Origin: Ophiobolus disseminans
Taxonomy: Eukaryota > Ascomycota > Dothideomycetes > Pleosporales > Phaeosphaeriaceae
Assembly: GCA_010093685.1 (NCBI GenBank)
Contig: MU006222.1
Coordinates: 434,001 to 498,000, forward strand
Direction: 5' to 3'
DNA: 64,000 nt
How positions within the stretch are numbered: position 1 is the first letter of the stretch; every line of letters starts with the position of its first letter. Both the position numbers and the translations under genes were made by a program. Below are positions 31,918-43,800 of the stretch, in pieces. The notes under the pieces are model-generated. The model did not search any database and was not told the DNA's origin. It worked only from the letters and a program-made list of their open reading frames with translations.

Positions 31918-34900
31918 CAATCGACGGCAAAACTCTTACAGCGCTTATTGACAGCGGAGCTGAGAAAACAGTTATCTCCTCGTATTAGATAATGAAAAGC
32001 GGAATAGGGTTCCGAACCAAAGACCAACTATACCCTATGGTTATGATCGACGATTCCCCAATCCAGTATAGCGGAGGAATAATTAATCTTGAGACAGAGA
32101 AGGTCACACTAAACGTTAACGGCATCACTAATGCGTTGCACATCGACATTATAAGACTAGAAGACCTAGACATAGTAATCGGTTTCGATTGGCTTAGGAA
32201 GCACAATCCCGCTATTGACTGGCGTAACCGAACAATACGCGGTAAAGGTTAAGCGACTAAGATAGCCGGCGTAAGACACCCATCTTCTGAACCTACGACA
32301 CCTAAGGCAGGGCGGGTTAGAACAATATCCCCTTGTAAAATGGCAAGGATCTACAAGAAGAACCTAGCGGCAGTGCAGGTTCTATAGGTTAGACAAGCGG
32401 GCTCTAGTGCGGAGAAGCCGCAAGTTGTTATCCTAAACGAGTATAAGGAATTCTAGGACCTGTTCGAGGATTAGAAGGAACTTAAGACTCTTCTAGAGCA
32501 CAAGGAATAGGATCACAAGATCCACCTTGAAGGACCACTCCCGAAAACTAAAGGACTACGGCCGATGTCCCGAGAGCAGGAAACTAAACTAAGGAAGTTT
32601 ATTAAGCTCAACATCGAAAGAGGTTTTATCCGCCCTAGTAAAAGCCTAGTAGGCTCGCTAATTCTGTATGTCCTAAAACCTAACGGGGAACTACGCATGT
32701 GCGTAGACTTCAGAAGGATCAACGATGCTACAAGAAAGGACCGCTACCCGTTACCACTTATCTAGGAGCTTATGGACCGACTCCGAGGGGCTAAGTGGTT
32801 TACAAAATTCGACATCTAAGAAGGATTTTACTGAATTAGGATCGCAGAAGGTCACGAATAGAAAACCGCTTTCCGAACTAGATATAGATTATTTGAGTTT
32901 ATAGTTATGCCCTTCGGACTCACTAATGCACCGGCAACCTTTCAAGCAGTGATTAACGCTGCGCTACATGAATACTTAGACGTCTTTGTAATAGCATACC
33001 TTAACGACGTGCTAGTCTACTCAAGCAGTACACTAGAAGAACACGTCAAACACGTCAAGAAGGTACTTCTTAAACTAAGAGAATACAACCTTTGGGTCTA
33101 GAGATCAAAATGCGAATTCCATGTCACAAGGACAAAATTCCTCGGATTTGTAATCTCTAGGGATCAAATTAAGATAGATCTATCTAAGCTAGATACTATC
33201 AAGAACTAGGAAACACCAAAGACTGTCAAGCAAGTTCAGTCCTTCCTTGGTTTTGCTAACTTCTATCGGAAATTTATCTAAGGATATTCCTAAGTAACCG
33301 CTCTACTCACGGAGGTTACAAAGAAGGAGAAAGGATTCTCCTAGGGCCTAGAACAAGAGAAGGCTTTCGAGCTGCTTAAAGAAAGATTCACAACGGCACC
33401 CTTCCTTGCAATGTTTAACCCCGAACTATAACTGTTAGTGGACACTAACGCGTCCGATTTCGCATTAGGAGCAATCCTACACCAGAAAGGAGAAGATGGT
33501 AAAACCAGACTAGTGTTTTACTATTCCAGGAAATTCTCCGCACTAGAACTCAACTACGATGTGTATGAAAAGGAACTTCTTGCTATCGTAGAAGCCCTGA
33601 AAGGATGGAAACCCTAACTTCTCGGACCTAAGTACTAGGTCTAAATCTTTTCAGATCACCAGAACCTCACAAGTTTCACTACGACTAAAGACCTAGGCCG
33701 TAGGCAGACAAGGTAGGCTGAAACTCTCGCCTAGTATAACTTCAAGATCTATCACCGCAAAGGAAAAGACAACGCCGCTGCAGACGCTATTAGCCGGAGA
33801 CCCGACTATGTCATTAACAAAAAACTAGCTAGCAACGCAATTCTACGAATGGATCAAGATAGAGGACTAGTTTACAACTAGCTAAAGAAAATTCAAGTAG
33901 CAGCCGCACGAACCACGGCCGTTCAGAACGAATAGGTAGAACGCCTAGAAGAAACACTAGTAGACTTTAGAGACTACAGCGAGCTGTCAGCTAACGAAAG
34001 AGAAATACACGACGAAGTCTATAACACGAAAAGGAAGTTTGTGCCAGACGAACTTAAGACAGAGTTAATCTAGGACCTACACAACTCTCCCTAGTATAGT
34101 TACCTAGGCACGGAAGTTATGTGCGATAAAATCTCTAGAGACTACGCAATAACTAACCTCCGCGCTACAGTTAAGGAAGTAACAGACAACTGCCTTAAAT
34201 GCTAGCAGAACAAGCCTAAGCGACATAAGCCTTATAGCTTACTATAGGCAATCTTAGCACTAGAACGACCCTAGAGCGTGGTCACAATGGACTTTATTGT
34301 TAAGTTACTACTCTTAGTCGAGCTAGGATTAGAGAGAGTTTGCGACACAATCCTAGTGATCGTGTGCAAAACTAGCAAATACGCCTACTTTATCCCAACA
34401 AATGAAGCAATCACGGCGGCTGACCTCTCTTACGAAGTAATCAGGACGCTTACAGCAAATTACGGGATTCTAGACAAATTCATCACAGACCGCGATAAGC
34501 TGTTCACGTCAGCATTTTGGAAAACGCTTTAGGTACGGCTAGGAGCCGCTAACAAGCTGTTAACCAGCTTCTATCCGCAGACAGACGGACAAACCGAACG
34601 TACGAATCAAACACTAGAGCAATACCTCCGCATGTACGTTAACAAAGCACAGGACAATTGGGTAGAATACCTTCTAACGGCGCAGTTCGCCTTTAATAGC
34701 GCTAAGTCAGCAACTACGGGATACTCGCCATTCTACGCTAATTATGGGTACGAGCCTAAGGCATACGGCTCCACTAAGGACCTAGAAAGCATATCTAAAG
34801 AAGCTAGGCTTAAAACAGAACAGCTTAAGGAACTCTACAGGATTCTGAGCGAAAATATCGCAAGAAGAAACACCAAAACAACGGAGTATACCAACAGGAA

Positions 34901-35318
34901 AAGGATCGAGGGACCGACCTTTAAAGAGGGGGATAAAGTTTTACTCTCCCGAAAAAACATCCGCACAAAAAAACCTAGCAGCAAACTTGACAACCTAAGA
35001 CTTAGACTATTCAAAGTTATTAAACAAAAAGAACCTGTCAACTATAAGTTACAGCTACCTAAATCAATGCGGATACACCCAGTTTTCCATGTCTCACTCT
35101 TAGAGCCCGCACTAGAGGAAGCACCTCTCCTCTAAGACGTTGAGTTAGAACTAGAAAAAGAATTCCACGTTGAAAGCATCCAAGGACTATAGAAGTTTAA
35201 GGGTTAGTGGAAGTACCTTGTTAAATAGACAGGATGGCCTACCGAACAAAACACGTGGGAACCTCCTAAGCACCTGAGGAAACAGGCAGTTCAGGCCCTG
35301 GTGAACGACTTTCACTAA
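31857..35318 (+). pseudogene. Chromovirus 1 pol with chromodomain
   Basis: One frame from ATG 31857 (in -1 relative to gag) to TAA 35316-35318, broken only by stops. Domains: aspartic protease (TALIDSGAEKTVIS, about 31938), reverse transcriptase (32565-33100; YLND in place of the catalytic YLDD), RNase H (about 33440; LVDTNASDFALGAIL), zinc-binding integrase N-terminus (about 34090-34210), integrase core (MDFIVKLLLL; FITDRDKLF; FYPQTDGQTERTNQ), then a chromodomain (about 35155-35270; EFHVESIQG..KFKG.WKYLVK.TGWP). The chromodomain places it among chromoviruses and suggests insertion guided to modified histones. The D-to-N change in the active site would abolish polymerase activity. Confidence 0.93.
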
Positions 35319-35370
35319 AAGAACCTAGGAATCTAGGATCTAAGAAAGACTGCGAAAGGTTAAGACCCTC

Positions 35371-35880
35371 CTAGTCAAAGGCAGCGGAAGAAACCGCAGT
35401 TAAGGATGTCGGCGATGCGGACTCCTCGACAATAGAGGCACTGGCAGCCTTATCTAGCTCCTCCTGCTCTAACCGCTCTAGCTCCTTAAGAGAAGACATA
35501 TCGCGAGCCACGTAGTCGGCCTCACGACGATCTAATAAGTTAAGCTGCTTCCGCAGCCGACTTTCTTTTGCAAACAGCGCTTCAGCACGCGCTCTCCTCT
35601 CCTCAAATTCCCGAGACTGCTCCGCCTGAGTTTCCCGCAGTTGGCTACGCAGGCGGTCACGGCTCTTCTCTAGGGACGACTAGTTCGAATCAGAGGTCCA
35701 CAAACTACAACGAGTGCCATGAGAGATACACTTAGAGTAGGCAGAAGAAGACTTCGACAGGACACACGCACGACTAACCTTCTCACAGGATGAACACGGC
35801 TTCATTACGAGACGTCTAGACCGAAGCACACGGTCACTAAGTCGGTGTTTGCGTTCTACAGGGGTACGTGCTGGAGGCAT
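35371..35880 (-). pseudogene. Antisense Zn2Cys6-like coiled-coil gene inside chromovirus 1
   Basis: Minus-strand frame of 170 codons from ATG 35880 (MPPARTPVERKHRL) to TAG 35371-35373, with one internal TAG at 35680-35682. Residues about 27-57 read CX2CX6C, 8 residues, then Tyr-X2-CX6C. This is the spacing of a fungal Zn2Cys6 cluster in which the fourth Cys codon TGC has become TAC, a RIP-type change. The second half is a long charged helix (SREFEERRARAEALFAKES; ELERLEQEELDKA), probably a coiled coil. A CT-rich leader precedes the ATG. It ends 52 bases from the convergent pol stop. Not part of the usual gag-pol plan; probably an accessory or regulatory protein. Confidence 0.7.
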
Positions 35881-36025
35881 GTCGAAAATCAGAAAAGGTT
35901 TTAAAGAAACAAGGAGGGAGGGACAGCAGGAAGAGGAACGCCTACCTTTGTACCTCGCCACAGAACAACGGCACAAAAGCCAAACAGCAGGGTTGTCAGG
36001 ACGTTAACCTTAAAAGGGGAGCGAG

Positions 36026-36628
36026 TGTTACGGACACCTCACAGCAGATGTACTCGCGTCTAGGCAATGACAGTAATAAGGAATCAGCCGCAGGTAAGCT
36101 ACAGGGCCCAGGAAAGAATAACACAGGATGCCCCGCGCTTAGCGGGTCACGTGACCCGCTAGCGCGTACTGCCTGCAGTAGCGCGTTGTGCAGCCTTAGC
36201 AGCGTTCTGCACGCAGAACGGCCGTTCTGCAGCAGAACGAACGTTCTGCTAGCAGAACGCTAGAAGGATAGCAGAACAGCACGAATTGCGGCAGAACGGA
36301 ATACAGGACAAGACGAAGAATGGGACTATATAGCAGAGGAGGATCTCTTAGGTTATGGTTTCTCTTCGTAGTCAATCTTCTATAGATAGTCAGTGCAAGG
36401 TCTCTTTACCTAAATTGAATATCTGTTACACTCTCGCAGTGTTGGTTGAAGCTTCGCAAGAACGACCCCTCGTTGTCTGTCCCGAACTTACAGAAGCCCT
36501 ACTATCAGCGCTACACCTTCTTGTTATCCTCCCGCCTACCTAAGGTTAAGAGCCTAGAACACCCGAACTCGTGTGAGACCGGACAAGCCAGGACCTTAGA
36601 GAAGTATAGGAGAACACCGTTGATAACA
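36026..36628 (+). repeat. 3' LTR of chromovirus 1
   Basis: 603 bp, same length and limits as the 5' LTR, preceded by the polypurine tract and followed by the TAGAG duplication. Differences from the 5' LTR are almost all transitions. Confidence 0.93.
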
Positions 36629-36633
36629 TAGAG

Positions 36634-37260
36634 CTCTATAGGCAGCATAGTAGTATTAATATTACGAGTGTAGTAGCCACAACACTAATAAACTTTAGAA
36701 TCAACAAGAACTCTATAGGCTACTTTATACTAGATAATATATACAACAATAATACTACTACCGCTAGCCTGCTAATCTATACAGCTTTAAGTTACTTAAG
36801 CGGTGTCTATACTGCTCCTGTTATATTCTTAATCTTAGCGCTTAGATAATTATATAGAGAAAGAATCGCGATATATATAGAAACAATAGTAGAAACCTTA
36901 AGATAAGTTTAGCTTCCTTCTCTAGCTTCTCTAAGCAGAATATATTATATAGTTAGACTAACTATCAATAGAATAAGAAGCAATTTATACAGAATTAGCG
37001 CAAATATAGGCCTATTAGAGTGTTATTTAATATTATTATATCTATTTGCATACTCTAGACGCGATAACTTTTCTAGTATTTATAGCAAGAGAAAGCAGAC
37101 ATATTGCGCAAGCCTATCTAGCTTAAGAATTTTGTTAAGCTAGTTAAGACTTATTAAAATTTCTACTACACTGCTTCTGCTCGCGCTATTAAGCTTTAAG
37201 GCTCTCTTAACAGCTATATTGTAAGAGGTTAGACCTCTGCTATTCTTAGTGGAGTTACTT
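36634..37260 (+). pseudogene. hAT transposase, continuation after the chromovirus
   Basis: Resumes the hAT core directly after the TAGAG duplication: ASVVATTL-like and GYFILDNIYNNNT (usually GYFVLDNASNND), then degraded sequence to about 37260. It confirms that chromovirus 1 inserted into a hAT gene. The C-terminal dimerisation region is not recognisable. Confidence 0.68.
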
Positions 37261-37270
37261 TAGTTTAATA

Positions 37271-37380
37271 GAACAATATAGAACATTATAGAAGAATATA
37301 GAACATTATAGAATGTCCTAGAACATTATAGAATGTCCTAGAATATTATAGAATGTCCTAGAATGTTATAGAATGTCCGG
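37271..37380. repeat. 10-bp periodic array
   Basis: Eleven consecutive 10-mers in exact register, alternating gaacattata and gaatgtccta types. The last 80 bases form four 20-bp units. Related to the GCTAGANNNN arrays of chromovirus 2 (see 52721-52790, 53311-53360). Confidence 0.8.
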
Positions 37381-37769
37381 GAACTAGCTAGAACAAGATA
37401 TATTCTTCTAATAGCTAACAAATGCTAATGTATGTAGAAACTTCTAGAAGCTAGTAGTCTGCTATAAAGTTAGCCTGCTCTCTAGCTCTAGATAGACTCT
37501 ATCGAATTTATCACGGTTAAACCTAGCCTTTCTGCAGTCTTCTGCCTAGCCTCTTACATTTAAATTCGATTAACTACTTAAGTAGCTAGTGTAGCTATCC
37601 CCTAGTGCTCTATAACGGAATTGCAAGAGTACTACAACGGAATACAAGAACGCTACTACAAAAACCTCTACGGTTAAACACCTGTCTAAGCACATAACGT
37701 ATACAGTGGATATTAACGGAATTATTAGACACTAACGGAGCCACTAGGCAACAACGGAAATATTAATAA
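37381..37769. other. Unassigned degraded sequence
   Basis: TAG-rich, no readable frame. The stretch ctataaag near 37465 could be a promoter relic. It may be the 5' part of a chromovirus 2-type element, by its position before the gag-like remnant at 37880-38027, but I could not match the known LTR. Confidence 0.35.
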
Positions 37770-37859
37770 TCACTAGAATTACTAGAATCACTAGAATCAC
37801 TAGAATCACTGGAATCACTAGAATCACTAGAATCACTAGAGTTACTAGGATCACCGGAC
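37770..37859. repeat. 9-bp minisatellite (tcactagaa)
   Basis: Ten tandem units of tcactagaa with single-base variants. Period exactly 9. Confidence 0.88.
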
Positions 37860-38027
37860 ACAATAGAACATACTATAGAAGAACCTACGTAAATAGCTAA
37901 CAGCAGCAACGCTGCAAATGCTCCTCTAACTATAGAGTAAACCTTCTATGCCTTTATGCAGCAGATAGTGCAAGGTAACGCTATTAACTAGTAAACTCTG
38001 CAGAGACTCTAGAATATCCTGTAAGGC
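37860..38027 (+). pseudogene. Short gag-like remnant
   Basis: The plus-strand frame gives AFMQQIVQGNAIN and QTLQRLQNIL separated by a stop, resembling the start of a Gypsy gag protein. It is cut by the Copia B LTR at 38028. Weak evidence. Confidence 0.35.
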
Positions 38028-38252
38028 TGTTAGATCGGAGGGTTAATTACATCGTGTAAAGATAAATAATGTTAATTAGTATTAATTATAATTAATAGTT
38101 ATGTATTTATTGTGTGTCTTGTGTGTTCTCTTAAGAGGTCTCCTCTGCCTATCTTTATCTTCCTTATTCTAAGTCTGCGCTAGCAGTAATCCAGCACATA
38201 ATTAGTTCTGCTGTCTCTAAGCGCCCTACTAAAAGGCTAATTACATCTAACA
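38028..38252 (-). repeat. 3' LTR of Copia B
   Basis: 225 bp, TGTTAGAT to ATCTAACA. Matches 48674-48898 and the solo LTR 3356-3580 (reverse complement). Confidence 0.9.
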
Positions 38253-40590
38253 CACCCTCTTAGCTTAAACGTTAGGATTAAGCTAAACCTATAGTGCTAC
38301 TATCTTCTGCGCGCTATTTGCTTAAAGGTCTAGAGCTTCTAATTAATTGTTTATCTATCCTATATCTGCTTCTAGCCTTCTTTATTCTTCTATATTAATA
38401 AGTCCTATCTATTGTAGGAACCTAGCCTACTAATTTGCTAGCAATAGCTTCGTAAGTCCGTCGGCGAGCATCTTGCTCGACTCTATGTAGATTACCTTAA
38501 TTAACTTACTCTAAGCCTCTTGCCTAAGCTAGTAGTTGTGGATATTAACATGCTGTAGCTTCGTAGTTAACTAGAAGATCTCTTCTAAGGTTAATTAAAT
38601 CGTTTGCGTGTTATCGCATTGTATAGTAATTGTTTAGTTAGCTAACTAAATTTGTAGCTTAGTAAGCAGCATCTAGATAAACATAGCCTCTTTCGCTACT
38701 TATAAGAGTGCGAGCAGTTTAGCTTCTATAGTTAACGTTATAATTGTATTTCATTTGTTCGCTCCCTGTGCGATTAGTCCTCTAAACAGTTTAATTACGT
38801 ATCCTTAGAAGCTCTTACAATCTAGAGTATTGTTAGCAAATAAGGCATCGCTAGCAACAACTAGGTAATCTTCTCTACCTAGTTGCAGTGCGAGCATTCT
38901 TGTACAGTTTAGGTATAGGATTACGCGATTAGCAGCTAACTAGTAATTAGGCCTAGGATTTGTAAGGAATCGTGCTAGACGTAATACTGCGAAGGCCGTA
39001 TTAGGTCTCGTGTTAACTGCTGCGAAGAGTAGTAATCTAATCTTTTATTAGTAGAGGTTAATCTCTCTAGAAGTAGCGAAGCTCTCTTAGAGCAGCAATT
39101 CGGCTTTGATTATTAGTGTATTGCACTTAATAGAGTGATTGCTTACTAATTAGATAATCTTCTTAAGGTATGCTAATTAGGAGATCTATATCTTTTGTTA
39201 GGATTAATCTCTAATTACCTCTATGCCTAAGAACTAATGTAGATCGTCTCTACCTGTTATTCTGTACTTCTTTTTTATGTTCTTAATAGCTGCTTATGCT
39301 TCTAATCTACGGTTCTTACTGTATATTACAATTATATCGTTAACGTAGAAGAACACAAAGAACCCTTAACGGATTATACAATATAGCTTGTATAGAACAG
39401 CAGTAAAGCTACGGCTTCTAAGGTATGTAGTGAAGTCTCGTTGCTAGAGTAGTGGCGAGATCTAGAGGCTGTAAAGGGCTTTGTTAAGCTTTAGGGTTTT
39501 TCCGTGCTGCGCGTAGCTACGCGGCATTCTTATATATATAAGTCGATCGATTAGAGCGTTTGCGAAAGCGTTGGTTACGTTGTACTACTTAAGTTTAAGA
39601 TTAAAGCGAGCGGCAATTGCGAGCGCAATTTAAAAGGATTAGCCTACTAGCGTAGCAGCGTAGGTCTCCTAAGCAGTGACATTGCGTTGTTAATCGCCCT
39701 TAACAACTAAGCGCGCTTTGCACTTAACAAAACAATAATTCTTATTAATCTTATAGGTGTATACCTACATAGAATTAAGTATCTAAGTGCCTATTAGTCG
39801 TGCTTCTTGCGTTAGGACTTCTAACTATAAGTTTAATTACTTATAGCTTAAGAGGTAATTCTCTTCGGCTTTCTTGAACAACTAGTAGAATAAGTAATTC
39901 TTCTTAAGTTAATTTAGACTTAGTGCTAGCAGGAGCTCGCTTAAATGAGGCATGTAGCTATAGCCTTAGCCCTTAAGCAATCGATTAACCGCCGCACTAT
40001 TAAGTTTCTTGTCGTTTAGTTGTTGAACTTTTCCTGCTCTCGCACCTACTATAAACGCTGCAGCCTATAGGTCTATCTAATTATGCTAGAGGCTCTTACT
40101 AACAGATTGTGATTCTATATTAGCACTACGTAGATTAGGTCTCTTGCTGCGGCTCGCACTTAAGAGGTAATTAATTCTATAGTTTAGTAGCTGCGCAAGG
40201 GCGACGTTCTAACTCTTAAATTTAAGAGGATTATCTACCTGCCTTAATTCCTGCGCTGTTATAAGGTTCGTTAAGAGGGCTACTAGTAGAGGCGTTAGTG
40301 GTAGTGAGGGGTAAGCTGCTCGAACCTTTCTTCCGCTATTATTATATTAATTAGGGGTTAATTCCTGTACTTGTTCTTTGTTAAAAGACTTATCTTTAAG
40401 AGATAACTATATTTCCTCTTGCTCGTTGTCAATCCCTAGGGGAAGCTCTACAGTTCTAATCTACGCCTTAATCTCTTCGAGAGTGCTATGCATTAGGTTG
40501 TCTATAACATCCTTCTCGTCTCTAGTAAAGATTAATTTCTTGTTAAATACGACGTCACGTGTAGTAATTACCTTTAATATAGTAGGAACC

Positions 40591-40871
40591 TGTCAGATTT
40601 GATGAGGTATTGAAACCTGATGATAGATAAGATGAATTAATAATAATTGTCTTGTTTTCGGCAGAGTTTAACCTAGTGTTAGATCGTATACTAATGTGCC
40701 AAGGCGCTTGTGCTAACCCCTCCTGTTTCATTCTTTGTTAGTAGCCTTACAGCACCCTTAATGTTTAACACACCCCTTTCTATTTTATTCTTTGTTAGTA
40801 GCCTTACAGCACCCTTAATGTTCCTATTTTATTCTTTGTTAGTAGCCTTACAGCACCCCTAATATCTGACA
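40591..40871 (-). repeat. 3' LTR of Copia A
   Basis: 281 bp, TGTCAGAT to ATCTGACA. Its last 140 bases hold three copies of a 43-57 bp unit (gttagtagccttacagcacc at 40738, 40795 and 40838), the last one ending at the LTR terminus. Confidence 0.92.
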
Positions 40872-43800
40872 CACCCTCTTAGCTTAGATGTATTTGCAAG
40901 CTAGTAACCTTAGGTAATAATAAGGTCCTTAAGTTTTGCTTAAAGTTCTTCTAATAGTGCCTCCTTGGTCACCTAGTGTAGTGATACCTTAACTAATCTA
41001 ACTTAATAAAGGAAATTTAGCCACTTGTTGCCTAGCAACACCTTAGTGAAGCTATCCGCTATTATTTCCGATAATTGAATGTATTCTACAGTAATCTTTC
41101 TACTTGCAACCTCCTGTCTTATCTAGTAGTTGTAGATGTCTACATGCCTAAGCTTTGTTTAAAGCTTTAATATCTCTTTTGTAACTAGTCTAATAGTCTG
41201 CATGTTATCGCAATGAATTGTAATTGTGTTAGATAGAAGCTAGATTTAGAGCTCTTTAAGTAGGCGTGATGTGAAGAGAGCTTCCTTAGCTACTTAGAAT
41301 AGAGCTAGGAGTTCTGCCTTAGTGGTGGATGTAGTTACAGTGTCTTGCTTGCTAGCTCTCTAGGCAATAAGGCTATTAAAGAGCTTAATTGCATAGCCTT
41401 AAGAGCTTTTCCTGTCTTGTGTGTTGTCTGCAAATAATGCATTACTAGCTACTTAAAGAGTGTCTCCTTCTCTAAGCTGAAGTGCTAGCTACCTTGTATC
41501 TAATAGGTATAGAAGGACGCGGTCTGCGGCATCGTAATGCTCTTAGGAGGGGTTTAAGAGGAAGCGTGCTAAGCGTGAGGTAGCAAAAGCGATGTCTAGT
41601 CTAGTGGTGACTGCAGCAAAGAGTAGTGACCTAATTTTGCGTTAGTATCTGTTGATCTCAGCAGGTGTTAACAGTGAGTTTAAGGGCTTAAGTTCAATAG
41701 AACTTATAGGTGTATCATAGCGTAGCTTATGCTTGTCTACTAGCCTATGAATTTTATCTACATAGGCAGCTTGTAAGAGATAGATGAGTCCTTCTGTTCT
41801 GTCTCTAATCACTTCCACTCCTAGGAACTACTAGAGATCTTCTCCTCTAGTTATAGTATACTTATCCTATAGGAGTTAGATAGCTTGTTGTGCTTCCTTA
41901 GTCTTGTGTTTAGTATAGGCTAGGATAATGTTATCTACATAAAAGAAGATAATAATACTGTCCTTAATCATGCAGCAAGGCTCGTAAGAGACGCGTGTAA
42001 AGCTAAGGTCTTTAAGGGTTGTTATGAACTCCTTCTGCTAGAGTATAGGTATAATGCGCAATCTATACAAGGCCTTCTAAACCTTAAGGATAATACCTAT
42101 CTTCTAGTATCCTTTAGGCATCCTTATGTAGATTTCCCTATCTATAGTAGCATAAACAAATGCGTTTGTAATGTTATATTGCTTAAGTTCTAGGTTGTGC
42201 TTAGCTGCAATTGCTATTAGCATGCGAAATAATCTGCTAGCTAGGGTAGCTGCATAGGTGTCTTAGGAAGAGATCTGTCTCTGTTAGTCTTCTCTAACTA
42301 CAAGGCGCGCCTTGCACTTAATAAATTAATAATCCTTGTTAAACTTATAGGTGTATACCTACATGCAGTCTAGGACCTAGTGACCTGTTAGTCTGATTAA
42401 GGCATAGGATACTTCTCTCTATAATTCTATCTTTTGATAGCTTGCTAAATAGTCGCGTTCTGCTTCTTTGAACAGCTCTCCTATTAGGTGTTCTTTAAGC
42501 TTAGTCTTATAAGTTAGTAGAGGTAGAAGCTAACTGCGGTGTAGCTTAATGCCTAAGGCAAGCAGCCTCTTTACCTTAGCCTTGTCAACTACTTCTTCTT
42601 TATGTTAACTAACATGTCCAGCCTAAGTTCCTACTATAAAGGCAGCTGCCTATAGGACAGTCTTAGATAAGCATAACTGCGTTAATCCTATTACCTTGTT
42701 TAGGGTCAACATTGTAGCTAGCAATGCAGCTAGTAGTAGTAGTAATAGTGGAGGTGTTAGGTATATGCCTATAATCTTCCTCTCTATAATCTTCCTTTCT
42801 TAGTAATAGCTAGGTGGATTAGTCTCTTCTTAAGCTGTTAAGTCTTTAGTGGTGTTATCCTCAAAGAAGGATTTAACCTCTAGATTAGTTAGTAGTGTTA
42901 GAAGCTCTATAGTCTTAATATAAGTTGTAATCTCTTCTAGTGTACTATGCATAAGGTTGTCTATTAGGTTCTTAGTCTTGCTATCAAATACTAAGTGCTT
43001 ATTAAACACAACGTCGCGTGTGCTAATAACCTTAGCTATAGATAGTATCTAAATGCGATATATATTAGATAATCTGTATCTAACTAGGTAGCTAACCTAA
43101 GCCTTTAGGTCTAGGCGTTAGAGGCGTAATTTCCCTCTGTAAGTATTATCAGTTATTGCAAAGGCCTTGTATCTATATGCTTTAAGATAAGTGAGGTTTA
43201 GTTTGCGGAGTTTAGTAACAATTCTATTTAAGAAAGCAATCCTAGTGAAGAAGGTCTTATATAGTGTCTTCTAGTTGTTAGTGTAGTTTAGCGTTCTGTT
43301 GTAAAGGTAAACTGCTGCTCTAGTGATTTCAGGCTACAGTTCCTAGGAGAGGTTAGCATCTAATCTTATAGCGCGTGCCTTCTCCTTGTTTACACCCCCT
43401 AAGCGTTTAGCACCTCTATTCTAGGCTTAAGTATTAGGAGCTAAAGGCTTAATAATAATCCCTTTAGAGTTAAGCCAGCGCTAAACTTGTAGTTTAACAG
43501 TAGTGATCTTATTGTCTGCTTTAATAATCTTAATAGTGATATTGAAATAGATCCTAAGAAAGGTAAAGAAGATCCTAAGTTTGTTGATGATAGAATTTGC
43601 AGTTCTGTTGTCTATAAAGTACATATCCTATTAGAGTCTAGAGAACCTGCAGGTAATAAGCATTTAACTCTTCTTCTTAGTAATGCTCTAGTCCTCATAG
43701 GAGTGGAAGTTAATAGCTAGTCTTTCTTCTAGTTCTAGGTCATTGTTGCGTGGTGTGCGGCGTATTTAGCGCTTAGCTTTAGCTTTGCCATATGAGTTGC

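Larger units (their letters stand above)
29248..36628 (+). mobile_element. Gypsy chromovirus 1, complete, 7.4 kb, RIP-degraded
   Basis: Two 603-bp LTRs (29248-29850, 36026-36628), each TGTTACGG to GATAACA, flanked by TAGAG on both sides (29243-29247, 36629-36633). Order on the plus strand: LTR, primer site, gag, pol with protease, reverse transcriptase, RNase H, integrase and chromodomain; then an antisense gene, polypurine tract (taaaaggggagcgag, 36011-36025), LTR. The two LTRs differ mainly by C/T and G/A, consistent with RIP after insertion. It interrupts a hAT transposase gene. Confidence 0.95.

Noticed and set aside
37770..37859. 9-bp minisatellite as part of the 10-bp phased arrays
   Set aside because: Period is 9, not 10, and the unit tcactagaa does not keep the GCTAGANNNN register.
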